From Cryptomeria japonica (Eukaryota > Streptophyta > Pinopsida > Cupressales > Cupressaceae), in NCBI RefSeq assembly GCF_030272615.1, contig NC_081413.1, forward strand, positions 448,736,538 to 448,800,537: DNA of 64,000 nt. Direction: 5' to 3'. A program made the translations under genes and the position numbers. Positions 35,840 to 46,814 of the stretch are shown here, one piece after another. Below the pieces are notes generated by a model. It did no database searches and was not told the origin of the DNA. It worked only from the letters and a program-made list of their open reading frames with translations. The stretch's first letter is position 1; each line of letters starts with the position of its first letter.

Positions 35840-37102
35840 TGTAAAGCGGAAAAAATGAAACCCTAGTCGTTCTCCCCTCCCCAACTCCAAGGAGAGAGAA
35901 GGGAGAGTCACTAGGGTTGATGGTTTTCACTTAGGAGAGACTTTACATTCAAAAGAGAGGTTGAAACCCACAAGATCCAATCCCACGCAATGCAAGATTG
36001 GATTCTATATGAGTTTCAAGGGTTAAGACATCAAGGATACCCTCTTTTGTAAAGAAATGTAGATAGAAAGATTGAACTAGGAATGCATGTAAAGTAGGAA
36101 AGATTCGCTTATAAATAGAGATAGGGATATGGGATGAAGCTACGGACCTGGAATTAGCAGTAAAATGTCGAGACGGTGCTGTTCTGCAAATTTGAGCGAA
36201 AGTTGACAGGACGATGGCGCCCGGCGTGCACACGGTCCTCCGAAAAATCCGCGAAATGAAGGGGGATCTGTTCGTCTCTGCACAAGGATTCCAGATCTTC
36301 AATTATAGCCGCGTACCTGCAACCTACACACAGAAAAGAGAGAATGATTGGGGGGTTAGGGATGAGGGGTTTGCCTTTAGGTCAAACCCCAGTTTTGGAA
36401 TTAACCAAGAAATGAGAATGCTGTAAATGTAAATGTTTGTAATGTAAACAAGTACTGATACCTTGTTGTAAGAATGTTTGTATTCTTACATGCGAAGGTG
36501 TAATGTATGTAGTATGTTGTATGTGATCTCCTCTTCAATTGTTGAATCCTTGTCTTGAATGCAACACTTAGCCTTGAATGGAGATTTAGAATGTTCAATT
36601 GCTTGAAGGAATGCTTGAATGCTTGAATGCTTGAATGTTTGAATATCGCTTTGGCGCCTTGCTCACATATGTCCTCCTCCCTTTTTGAGAGAGGAAATGT
36701 AGTTTATATACTTGTCAATTAGGGCTGATAGACTAATTTTACTGACCTTAGGCCGACCTAGGAAGATTATTTTCCAATTTGCAAACTTAAAGACCCGAAG
36801 CCCCATAAGAGACCGGGCCCAAAATAGGGCCAGGGACCAGGGCGCTGGGCGCCATGGTCCTAGGGGACCAGGGCGCTGGGCGCCCTAGTCCTGAAGGACC
36901 AGGGCGTTGGGTGCCATGGTCCCACCTCCAGGGGCAGCAGGGTGCAAGGAGGATCAGGCCAGGGTGTTGAGAAATGCAGTTTTTGATGTCATGAACAAGT
37001 TTCGAGGTCTCCATTCAGGTTCCGTGTTGCATCGCCATCGTGAAGACCCAAATGCAGTCGAAATTGCAAGTGTCGCAAGTGTCACAATTTTAGGATGCTA
37101 CA
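35840..37102 (-). repeat. E8 5' LTR
   Basis: 1263 bp. It carries one 30-bp module (36209-36238) and three 27-bp palindromic modules (36834-36860, 36865-36891, 36896-36922), one more than the 3' LTR. Confidence 0.93.
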
Positions 37103-37853
37103 GTATTGAGTTTTGTTACCAGATCATTGTAATAGCTGTTGATCTCTAACCACCTCAACGGTAGGAAAATCCCTTAACAGGGTAGCCTTAATTGGCTTGC
37201 TGTAAATCCTTTAACAGGGTAATTCAAAGCTATTGAGTTCGAAATCCTTTAGCTATTGAGTTCCTGAAATCCTCTAACAAGGTAACCTTTAATAGGGTTT
37301 AACGCTTAACCGGGTAATCCCCAACTGGATCGGTTCCTAGTAGAACCTATTGTAATGGCTCTAACTAGACAAGGCTCCTAACAGAGCGGACTTCTAAAGA
37401 GTTCAAAAATAGCTTGTGGGTATTCATCCCCACCATGGTTTTTCCCAGCTCGGTTTCCACATGAAAAATATGTGTGCCATGTGTGATGCTTTTATCTTGT
37501 GATGCTTTCCTATTTTCTGTCAAGCATATGATGGTTCTGTGTTTTATGCCTGTCAATAAAACATTTTAAACTAGCTGGTATTATGATCTGATGATAGATT
37601 ACCTATTTATGCATAAGGGTGAAATGGTAGTGTAGTCTTGAGTTGAGTGAAAAGCTAAGTGAGTAATCAGTTAATGCTTGTCTCAGTCATTCTTAGCTTT
37701 ACCGGTTGCACTCTGTTTCAAACCGGTGTCACTGTTTGCTAGTCATTTGAAGTGTCTATTGTCAAACTGGTTTAGGACTGTATTTTTGTCTGTACTGATT
37801 CACCCCCCCTCTCAATACCGGGTTAATACTATTTGTTCATCATTGAGTTATCA
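37103..37853 (+). repeat. E7 5' LTR, remainder
   Basis: Starts GTATTGAGTTTTG at the E8 edge. It contains repeated 'ctaacagggtaa'-type phrases (37170-37400), 'ttcaccccccctctc' (37799-37813) and ends at TTATCA (37853). The primer site follows. Confidence 0.8.
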
Positions 37854-37855
37854 AT

Positions 37856-37868
37856 TGCTATCAGAGCC
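37856..37868 (+). other. E7 primer-binding site, degenerate
   Basis: 'tgctatcagagcc' two to three bases after the LTR end; one base different from the tRNA-iMet-type TGGTATCAGAGC. Confidence 0.75.
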
Positions 37869-37924
37869 TCCTCCAGGTCCTTTGTGCTATAAGCTTAACT
37901 ACTTGAGGTAAAGATCCCAATCTA

Positions 37925-38830
37925 ATGATGAAGAGGGAAGGTCCAAAGTTTAACAGATAAAATTTCAATATATGGAAAGATAGAATGAAGATATACATCA
38001 GAAGCATGGGTGCTCAATGTTGGAGCTATGTTAAGACTGCCTATGTTGCTCCTTCCAGTACCCTTACCGATGACCAAAAGAGAGAGATGCAGGAGAATGG
38101 GCAAGTCATGGAAGCCCTAATTAGTAGTTTATCTGACATTGAGTTTATTGATGTTCAGGATAAGGTAGATCCCAAAGAGGTATGTGATACTCCTGAAAAT
38201 ATCTATGGCGGTGATGAGCATTTAAAATAGGCTAAGGAAGAAAGCCTTAGAGGGAAGTTTGAAGATATGCAGATGGTTAAAGGTGAGACCATTCAACGGT
38301 ATGGAATAAGAATCAAAACTATTGTTGGAGATATCAAGAGTGTAGGTGGTAAAATAGAAGATGTCATTGTGGTAAGCAAAGTCCTGAGATCCCTATTGCC
38401 AGTCTATGCAATAAGGGTTGTTGCTATTCAAGAGCTAAGATCAATAGACAAGACTAAGGTATATCTAGACTCCATCATTACAAAGTTGACATCCTATGAG
38501 CTAAATAGTTTAGATGGCAATGTTCAAAAGACTAAATCAACTTTTAAAGCTTTTGCAGTACCATCCAGAAAAGGAAAAGAAGCTAGCACTAGTGGTGAAC
38601 CAAGATAGGGCAGAGAAATGGATGATGAGGAGATTCTGATGGCATTTGAAGCTCTCTTTTCCTAGAAACTTCCTAAAGGAACTGGAAAATATAGAGGTAA
38701 GCTACCTTTTAAATGCTTCTCCTGCAACCAGATAGGACATATTGTTGTAAACTGTCCTAATGGCGACAACAAGGACAAACCAGAAAGGTTCAAGAAATTC
38801 AAAGGAGGAAACTGGAGAAACTGTTTTGTG
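37925..38830 (+). pseudogene. E7 copia gag
   Basis: The ATG at 37925 (MMKREGPKFN) is followed by a stop in the 'FNR*NFNIWKDRM' stretch. Recognisable Gag core: MKIYIRSMGAQCWSYVKTAY and EALISSLSDIEFIDVQDKVD (37985-38230), then GETIQRYGIRIKTIVGDI and VVSKVLRSLLPVYAIRVVAI (38267-38608). A zinc knuckle CFSCNQIGHIVVNC lies at about 38717-38757. In-frame stops at about 37957, 38228, 38606 and 38663 leave no functional product. The pattern matches the E6 gag (LRDFPPAYKMKLTAINELRT), indicating related copia lineages. Confidence 0.83.
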
Positions 38831-40049
38831 GTAGTTGATGAAGGTGTCATAGATGAAGACTTAGAGGATGAAGAAAATGAAGATATTGTGTTTGTTGCTA
38901 CCAAGGAAGATGTGTTAGATAAGAAGGCTCTTATCTCTCGGTTTGATAATTCCAATGACTGGATCATTCACAGTCGTTGTTCTCACCATATGACTGGTGA
39001 CTGGAGCAAGTTTCTATCATTGGAGGAGTATGATGGTGTTGTGGTTTGCTTTGGCAATGATGCACCATGCATGGTCAAAGGCAGAGGGTCCATCTCTCTG
39101 AATGGAAAGAGTAGTGCTGACAATGTGTATTGGGTTGATGGTCTTAGACACAACCTTCTGAGTGTTACCCAGCTGAATGACTGTGGCCTCACTCTGGAAT
39201 TCAAGAATGGAGTTTGTAGAATCAAAGGAAAGAATGGTGAATTGGTGGCCATCGGCATGTAGACCAAAGGTAACCTAATTTAGGTAAATGAAAATATAAG
39301 TACATGTCTTATGGCTAAATTTGATGATAGTTGGATATGGCATAGGAGACTCTGCCATGTAAACTTTGATAACATTGTGAAGGCTAGTAAGATCAAGGTA
39401 GTTAGAGGGTTGGAGGTGCTAAGCAAACCAAATAGTACCTTGTGTAGAGCGTGTTAATTGGGGAAAATGTTTTCCTCAACCTTTAAAGGTAAATCTTTCA
39501 CTACTGACAACTTGTTTGATCTTGTGCATACTGATTTGTGTGGTCCTATGAAAACTAGAAGTGTACAAGGTGATAGGTACTTCATGATTCTCACTGATGA
39601 CTGCTCAAGAATGATGTGGGTCACATTCTTGAAAGACAAGTCTGAAGCCTTTGTAAAGTTTAAAGATTTTAGAGCATTAGTGGAGAAGGAAAGCAGTAAA
39701 AGGATCAAGTGTCTGAGAACTGATAAAGAAGGGGAATTCACTTCCGGTGAATTCAACAAGTACTATGAAGAACATGGCATCAAGAGGCAATTGTCTGGCC
39801 CCCGGACTCCATAGTAGAATGGCCTAGCAGAGAAGAATAATCGGACTATGGTTGAAGCAGCTAGAACCATGTTGATTTAAGGAAAAGTAGCTCACACCTT
39901 TTGGAGAGAAGCGGTGAGCACTGCAGTCTACACAATGAACCAGGTACTCATCAAGAAAGGTAAGGATTAAACTCCTTATGAGTATTGGACCGGTAAGACA
40001 CCTGTACTCATCAATCTTACATACCTAGGTGTGTTCACTTGCTATTGTT
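38831..40049 (+). pseudogene. E7 copia protease and integrase, truncated
   Basis: The protease motif at about 38960-38995 reads WIIHSRCSHHMTGD: the catalytic Asp is replaced by His and Gly by Arg. Pre-integrase sequence follows (WVDGLRHNLLSVTQLN; IWHRRLCHVNFDNIVKAS), with a stop at 39260-39262 and another near 39456. The integrase core is open from 39458 to 39814 (FDLVHTDLCGPMKTRSVQGD; CLRTDKEGEFTSGEFNKYYE), then more stops (39812, 39879, 39968). The frame ends at YLGVFTCYC, where it meets E6 in opposite orientation. Confidence 0.83.
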
Positions 40050-41480
40050 CTTCAGTCACTATGGAATTCTCAGATGATGCTGGTGTGATTGGATGAACAT
40101 TTTGTACTAGTGTGCTCATATTAGGTTCATTTGTGATTATCTCAACTGCCGGTTTAGAGTCTATAGACCTTCTAAACTGTTCATCAATCTTCACATTTGA
40201 ACTTTCAATGATTTTCTGCAATCTCTTATTAAAACATCTATATGCCTTGCTCTTAGATGAATAACCAAGAAATATTCCTTCATTACTTCTAGGATCAAAT
40301 TTCCCAATATAATCATCTCTCCTAATATAACATTTTCTTCCAAATATTCTGAAATATTTAAGAGTAGGAGTATTACCAAACCATAGTTCATGAGGGGTTG
40401 GTTTAACCTTTGATGTGAACTCTGTTGAATGTATAAACATCTGTATTTACCACTTCTCTCCAATATACATGAGGTAGATTTGCTTCCAATATCATGCTTC
40501 TAGCTACATCCAAAATAGTTATGTTCTTCCTTTCCACAACTCCATTTTGCTAGGGTGTCTGAGGTGCTAATAATTGTCTTTTGATTCCATCCACTTCACA
40601 GAATGTATTAAATTCCTTAGATGTGAATTCACCTCCTTGATCTGATCTCAAGCATTTGATTTTCTTACCAGTTTCATTCTCTACCATCACCTTGAATAGT
40701 TTGAATTTCCCAAAAGCTTTTGATTTTTCCCTAAGAAAAGTAACCCAACACATTCTAGAATAATCATCAATGATTAACATAAAATATCTATCTCCTTGTA
40801 AACTTCTAGTTCTTGCAGGACCACATAAATCAGTATGATTCAAGTCAAGAACATTATTGGATTTTTCTGGAATGCTCTTAAAAGTTTCTCTAACTTGCTT
40901 TCCAAATTGACATTCCTTACATACCAGATTGTAAGGTTTAACAATCTTAGATAAATCTCTTACTACCTTAGTTGTACTGATTTTCACAATGCAATCAAAA
41001 TTTACATGATACAATCTCTTATGCCATAACCAACTTTCATAAATATGTACAATCAAGCACGCTTTCTCATTGTTATTCAAATGAAAGGTATTACCTCTAG
41101 TCTTATTACCGGATGCAATTTCTAAACCAGTTCTATTCATGATTTTGAATTTACCATTCTTGAATTGTAATTGAAATCCTTTTTCAACTAATTGACCAAC
41201 ACTCAAAAAATTATGCTTCAAACCTTCAACATAGTAAACATTATCAGTATTGTTCTTACCATCAAAAGATATAGTGCCTTTTCCTCTAATCAAACAAGCT
41301 TTGTCATCTCCAAATATTACTAGACCTCCATTGTATTCCTAAAAGGTTAAGAATTTACTGTTATCACCAATCATATGATGTGAACATCCAGAATCAATAA
41401 TCCATTCATCTTTTTCTTCAATTTTAGCTGCCAGGGCCTGCTCTACCAGTTGAATAGTAGGTGCTGGTTGATCTTCTATT
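40050..41480 (-). pseudogene. E6 copia protease and integrase
   Basis: Near 41400 the minus strand gives WIIDSGCSHHMIGDNSKFLT with an intact protease Asp-Ser-Gly, then a stop at about 41340. 41293-40550 (IRGKGTISFDGKNNTDNVYY; LWHKRLYHVNFDCIVKIS; NHTDLCGPARTRSLQGDRYF; CLRSDQGGEFTSKEFNTFCE) holds the pre-integrase HHCC domain and integrase core. After a frame break, 40440-40042 gives the integrase C-terminal part (KPTPHELWFGNTPTLKYFRI; GIFLGYSSKSKAYRCFN) and ends in TEEQ at a stop beside the E7 junction. Better preserved than E4 or E7. Confidence 0.85.
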
Positions 41481-41629
41481 ATAGAAACAAAATCCCATCC
41501 ATTGTTTGTCAGTTCCTCATCAGAATCATCAATAACTCCTTCATCAACATAGTAACATGATTTGTCTCTATTCTTCTTAAATCTGTACCTTTGATATTCA
41601 GGGTTAGGCTTGTATGTTCTTTTAGCTTC

Positions 41630-42526
41630 TTATTTCAATCTTGCATGTCTATCAGGACAACTAGATGCCATATGACCAATTTTATTGCCGTTAAAACATT
41701 TAAATGGTGCTTTACCTTCATACTTACTTCCAACTGGACCTTTAGGCATTTTCCTTGCAAATAGTGCTTCAAGCTTTTCAAGTTCTTCATTCTCTCTTCT
41801 GATTTCTTCAAGTTCTTGAGCATAGAGTGCTTTGCAATTAGATTTTTTAGATGATGATGATGATGTTGTAGATGATGAAGCTTTGAAAGCCAAATCCATC
41901 TTAAATGAAGCAATAGGACCAAATTCCTCAAGTTCAAGAGATAAAAGTTTTCCAACCAAAGTATCTCTAGATACTGATGCATTAGGCATTGTTCTCAACT
42001 CATTAATAGCAGTTAATTTCATTTTGTATGCCGGTGGAAAATCTCTTAAAACTATAGAAACAATTTCATCTTCACTTAAGGAGCCTCCACAACATTGTAT
42101 ACCCAAAACAATTTCATTTACTCTTTCCATAAAAGCAGAAATCCTTTCATCTTCTTCCATTTTCATATTTTCATACTTGACCCAGAAGCATTTTAGTTTT
42201 TCAATTTTGATTGTGGTATCACCTTCATTCAATGTCTCCAATTTATCCCAAATAGCTTTAGCAGTAGATTAGTCTGATAATCCCATGATTTGTTGATCTG
42301 ACAATGCACTCAAAAGTGCTTCTCTTACTTTGCAATCATTTTCTTCATCTTTAGCCAAGGTTGGTGGATTAGGTTGACCTTAAGTAGGAACAACATAGCC
42401 ATTCTTTGTAACATCCCATATGTCATTTCCAATGCAATTCAGATGTGTCTCCATTTTGATCTTCCATATACCATAGTTGGTTCCATCAAGCTTCAGACTA
42501 TCTTTCCTGAAATAGTTAGTAGACAT
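41630..42526 (-). pseudogene. E6 copia gag
   Basis: The probable start is the ATG at 42526 (MSTNYFRKDSLKLDGTNYGI), about 45 bp from the primer site. Stops near 42380 and 42272 break the N-terminal third. The rest is open from 42241 to 41630 with FWVKYENMKMEEDERISAFM and SIVLRDFPPAYKMKLTAINE (Gag core), a Ser-rich stretch, a Glu-rich coiled-coil segment (AQELEEIRRENEELEKLE) and a zinc knuckle CFNGNKIGHMASSC, in which the second Cys has become Gly. Confidence 0.85.
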
Positions 42527-42569
42527 AGAATCTTCTCAAGTTATTAAACTTCTACAAAAAGAGGACTAT

Positions 42570-42583
42570 GCTCTGATACCAAT
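42570..42583 (-). other. E6 primer-binding site
   Basis: Plus strand 'gctctgataccaat' is the exact complement of TGGTATCAGAGC plus a two-base spacer, next to the LTR start at 42584. Confidence 0.9.
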
Positions 42584-42728
42584 TGTTAGGTCCTGGAGGC
42601 AACTGAAAGGGTGGGGGGGGGTGAATCAGTTGTCTATTAATTTCAAACCAAAACTAACTTAACCAAACTTAGTGCATAATACTAGTAAACCAAACTTTAA
42701 TTTTGGTAGATAGTTTAACAGTTAGTTG
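42584..42728 (-). repeat. E6 5' LTR fragment
   Basis: TGTTAGGTCCTGGAGG..., matching the first 140 bp of the 3' LTR at 26536. The match ends at about 42728, where E9 starts. It includes a G9 run at about 42612-42620. Confidence 0.88.
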
Positions 42729-43634
42729 TGTTGGGTCTCAAATCAACAGATTGGATAGGTTCTAAGGAAATGCCAACTCCTATGATCAAACCCTCCAATT
42801 GACTTGGCCAACATATAGAGTAAACTGATTCAAATTTTACTCTCTCACTTCAGGCTCTGCAGGACCTAGGCGGGTATACCTATTCACTGAATGTCTCCAA
42901 TAACCAGTGCTTTTTATAGCAGATTTATTATCCTAATCTGATATCTCCTGATCTTGAAATGGCATAAGTTCCTTGAATGGAGATATAGCAGATGAGTTCA
43001 AGATTGTTGTTGTAATAATTATTTGTTTTGTGTTTCTTAATTACTTCTATTGCTGCTAAAATAATCAATGATGAATAAATCGATGAGTGTAATCTGTAAT
43101 TAGCCAGTGCCTTCTTTGCTGTTAGGGCTACAGAGTCATTGCACTTTTCTTCAGGACTTATGGTGCGAACCTGTGAGACAGTTTTTTTAATTCATCCCTT
43201 TATGAACCTGTCAGTTATTATTTCTTTTGAAACCAAATAAATGCTTATATCATATGTTGATTGAGTGAATTTAACCCTACCCTTAAGGGACCAGTCAATT
43301 AAGCTCCGCAAGGAACAATTACAATCCGCAAGCAAAACTTTTGTTTCAATATTATGATACAAAGCATGGATTTGATCTCAAGAACATGAATAACCTTATC
43401 CTATCAGACAATATCACAGACGATTGCCAAAAGAAAATGAAATGATCCGTAACACATATGCAGAGAAATAATTTATCAGAATTTGTATTCCATTATGGTT
43501 CGTATATAGAAGACTTACAGGCTGTTAGACATCGCTATCTTGACCCTTTGTTTTTTTTTTTACATTACAAAAATCATTCTCATATATATATGAGGATGAA
43601 GGCTTTTCATGAAGAGACATGACTTTTCGAAACA
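42729..43634 (-). repeat. E9 3' LTR and 3' untranslated region, inner boundary unresolved
   Basis: The outer LTR end is placed at 42729, where the E6 LTR match stops and TGTTGGGTCTC begins; the 5 bp before it is AGTTG. The inner end cannot be fixed without the other LTR. A CA followed by a pyrimidine run at about 43141-43153 is one candidate. No coding signal. Confidence 0.55.
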
Positions 43635-46600
43635 CTAATCATTAGTTTGAATGTTTCTAACAAGCTTAAGCAAAAAGAGATTTAGAAGTCCTAAATGATG
43701 AATGTAGTCATCATTCTTGAAGGTTTTGATTCGAGCACTCTGTTTCTTCAATTCATCTCCCTGCGACAGATACTTGAATATCATCTGGTTGACAGTGGGG
43801 GCCATATCTTTACTTCGATCTATTTCTGACAAGGCCCAATCCTTGATGCTGATGAGCTCCTTTCGCAAGTCTTCCAGAGATATCACTTCTCCTTCTTTGT
43901 AAACAGAGGGCATTCCAACAGGTTTCTCATCATCCAATTCCTTCAGATCTCTTCTCAGCGTATCCTCAAGTTTAACATGATTCTTCATATACGCAGTCCC
44001 CTCAGTTTTTTCTTCTGGTGTCATGGCATCTACATTATTCAGTACTTCATGTAGTCGTGCTTTTAATCTCTCATGCTCTGTTAACACCTTTATTGTTCCA
44101 CTATATACTTTCCAATATGGTTCAACCTGCAAGAGCATGGTGTTAAACCGATGTCCTATGATATCATTGACCAGTTTGTCCATCCTTTGTTGGATACCTT
44201 CTGCGCGTTTATTGGCTTTTTCTGCTTGATATTTCTAGTACAGAGCATTAGAGACATCGTCCAAGCTACGTCCCGTGGGGTATGAGGTGTACTCGCTTAT
44301 AGGAGTCCCTGTCTCTAGTTGCAATATTTTTGCTTGCAACTTTTGATTCTCCTCTTTAGACTTTTCATACAACCCCTTATATGTGACGTTCTCTCTGACC
44401 AAAAATTCTGTCTGGTCCAGGTTCAATCTAGCAACATCCAAGTTGAGTTTAGCAGTGACCCTAGGGTCAGTTTTTCCAACCTGATGAACCATGAGGTGTC
44501 CAAAGGTTTCTTCAATGTCTACAATGATAGGCCTCTTCCCCTTTGGATATAATGCCCATTGTAGGAGAGCTTTCTTGTCTGGATCATATCCAGAGCCTAG
44601 GAACAATTTATCTATCTCCTGAGGCAACACCTGTTGATTCAAGTCTTGTTTTTTCAAGAACTCATCGAATAAAAGTGCTGAGTTTATATCCCAACCAGAA
44701 AAGATGATTACACCGGCCTCTTTTAGTAATTTCCTCCCTCTCTCAGGAGTCATATCTTTCATGAGGACATCAATCTCATCCTGCAATTTCTTCATCTGTT
44801 CTTCCTCTGGTCTCCCAGCCATGCTTTGTTTTACATGAGCTCCTTTGTATTGGTATAAAAATGAGAGGAATTTCCTAGAAGAGGCGAATCCATCATCAGC
44901 AACAAAATCTTCATGTTCAGTCATCCTTATATCGACGACATCCTTAATATTGATTTCACCAGTGTCCATATTCATTTTTGCTTCGAAACCAGGAGGATAA
45001 TCTTCTCTAGGAGAATCAGCAGGGATACTACTAGCAGTCGATTTTGGTGACATGTGAGCTAAGGGTTGACTATCCTTCTCAGTATTAATGAAATGAAGGA
45101 ATTGCGAGGGCACTCTATGCATGATCTCTGCCTCATGTTGAAGCAGCCTTTTAGCCACTTCCAAAGGATCTTGGAGATTTCCAATTAGATCTCCATCTAT
45201 CATTCCCCTTGCCCTTTTCCATTTGTAAGCCTCCCAAGTCAACTCACTCTTTTCTCTCAAAGCCTTGGCCTCTTCTCTTTCAATATTTTTAATCAGGTCA
45301 TCTGGCATTTTGGCCACATGTATTCCAGCTTTGAGTTTTTGTGACGTTCTGCCAGCTCTTATGTACCCTTCAGGATCGAAGTTCTCTCTAGGCTCACCCA
45401 GAGTCATGCCATAGTAGTCTAACTTGTTCTGCAGTAAATGATAACTTTTTGAACTTTTAACAATGAAATCAGAGAAAACCAATAAGCCTGGAATGATGGA
45501 TTGTTTACCAAAATCTATTAAGTGTTTAGCACTGACAATAGACAATTGTCTTATGATCTCCAGGCTAGCCACCCTGTTTGGCACTGTAATTGGAAGCATG
45601 TGGGGTTTCCCTTCATATCCAAATATCCTGATTTCTGTGTGATTATCATGGCAATACCAATCACCCCAATTATGATCAATCTGTGACTCTGGAGAGAAGT
45701 CCTTTGGTCTGAGGAATCTCTTGATTTCAGGGGACAAAGTGTAATCCCTGTGTTGCCCAAAAGCTGCACTAAGGGGTTTCACAAAATATTCTTGAAAGTG
45801 CCAGTACTGGTTGTTCATGAACCTCTGGTCCCATGCAGAAACCCATAACTGAACTGGTTTCTTCAAACCATTCTTGTCGTAAGATCTAATGCAGAAATCA
45901 TCTAACCAGAAGTTAATCTCTTGTCCACAATAAAGAATGATATGCATTAACAAGGAGTATAATGAAAAATGAATATTCACAAGGTCCCCTTTCAATTTTT
46001 CCAGCCCATGATTTAAGGCATCTGCAACATAAGTGGCAAAATCAAATGACCTAGGGTCTTTTGACTGTAAGTCAGCACACAGAACCATAACCCCAATATC
46101 CATGAGTGGATGAGCCTCTAGGCCTAGTACTTGGGCTGCAACATAATATGTATATTTGAAATATGGATGGAAGTGGTTGACATCAAACGGCACCTTGTCA
46201 TCTTTGCTGAACGGAACAAATGACCCACCCACTTTTGGCCTGTGAATAGGTAGTCTCCAAGTCCTGTAGATGTTTTCCAAACTAAAGAATTCTTGTGAAA
46301 GTTTCTTCATATCGATACTCTCCTCCACCTCCCAGTCTAAATCAAACACCATATCAATAGTTTGTTTATTAATCACCACTAATGGATTCCCTCTGTAATC
46401 ACATATGGTTTTGGTCCTTGGGTTATAACAATCTACCAGTGCTTTCATTAATTCTACATCTACAAACACGTTCGGGACTACCAATTTGCCTAAGTTCTTC
46501 TTCCATAGATTACTTATGGGTTCAGGAGCATCCCTTCTTTTGTAACTAAATAAGAATAACTCATGTCCTTTGATTTCAATCCAAATGTCTCCTAGATTTT

Positions 46601-46787
46601 CAAATCTATCCTCCAATCCTTCTTCTTCACTTTTGATCTTTTTGGACCTCACACTAGATGAGGGACACTGGTCTAACAAATCCTGTGTCAGAGCTCTCCC
46701 TTCCTTCTTTTGTCTTTTGGGCTTCTCTTTAGGGTTTAGCTCTTTTCCTTTCCTACTCTTTTTAGAAGAAGAAGACGAAGGTTCCAT
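43635..46787 (-). CDS. E9 additional ORF downstream of pol, ~1050 codons, one in-frame UAG
   Basis: Not recognised with certainty. The likely ATG is 46787 (MEPSSSSSKKSRKGKE); an in-frame ATG nine codons upstream (46814) is possible. The frame is open to a TAG at 44235-44237 and continues in the same frame to 43635, so the two pieces are one gene. The N-terminus is Ser then Lys/Arg-rich (nuclear-signal-like). The segment from about residue 110 of the longer form (FVDVELMKALVDCYNPRTKT, then a Gly/Val-rich strand and TIDMVFDLD) resembles the start of plant mobile-domain or plant-transposon-protein families; this is a weak, motif-level guess. Trp/Tyr/His-rich middle. The last third is Lys/Glu-rich and probably coiled-coil. 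There is no signal peptide or convincing membrane span, so it is not obviously envelope-like. Confidence 0.65.
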
Positions 46788-46814
46788 GATTACAGCAAAT
46801 AAGAGAGACAACAC

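Larger units (their letters stand above)
29245..37102 (-). mobile_element. E8: gag-only LTR retrotransposon (TR-GAG-like)
   Basis: LTRs 29245-30467 and 35840-37102 are nearly identical. On the minus strand: 5' LTR (37102-35840), primer site (35836-35821, TGGTGAACCCGACGTG), a 1.2-kb leader, a gag-protease-like ORF (34655-31212 including two stops), a non-coding tail, a polypurine tract (30482-30468) and the 3' LTR. No reverse transcriptase, RNase H or integrase motif occurs in any frame. This is the layout described for TR-GAG elements, whose movement depends on a helper. Flanks are CGACA and GTATT, so there is no target duplication. Confidence 0.88.
29125..40049 (+). mobile_element. E7: Ty1/copia element, 3'-truncated, holding E8 in its 5' LTR
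   Basis: Plus-strand order: LTR start (29125-29244), E8, LTR remainder (37103-37853), primer site, gag (37925 on), protease, integrase. It stops abruptly at about 40049, against the oppositely oriented E6 integrase. RT, RNase H and the 3' LTR are absent. The LTR start TGTTGGCATT resembles that of E2. Many in-frame stops. Confidence 0.82.
26536..42728 (-). mobile_element. E6: Ty1/copia element, holding E7 and cut by E9
   Basis: The 3' LTR (26536-27607) and the start of the 5' LTR (42584-42728) share the terminus TGTTAGGTCCTGGAGG and over 100 bp of near-identical sequence. Between them, on the minus strand, are gag (42526-41630), protease and integrase (about 41480-40050), E7 with E8 inside, then RT and RNase H (29124-27965). 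The left flank is ATGAA (26531-26535); the right flank is outside the window because E9 interrupts the 5' LTR. About 170 codons between the end of integrase and RT are missing at the E7 junctions. Confidence 0.88.

Noticed and set aside
43635-46814. Calling the E9 extra ORF an envelope gene by position
   Set aside because: No signal peptide, no credible transmembrane segment or fusion-type region; the N-terminus is basic and the C-terminus looks coiled-coil.
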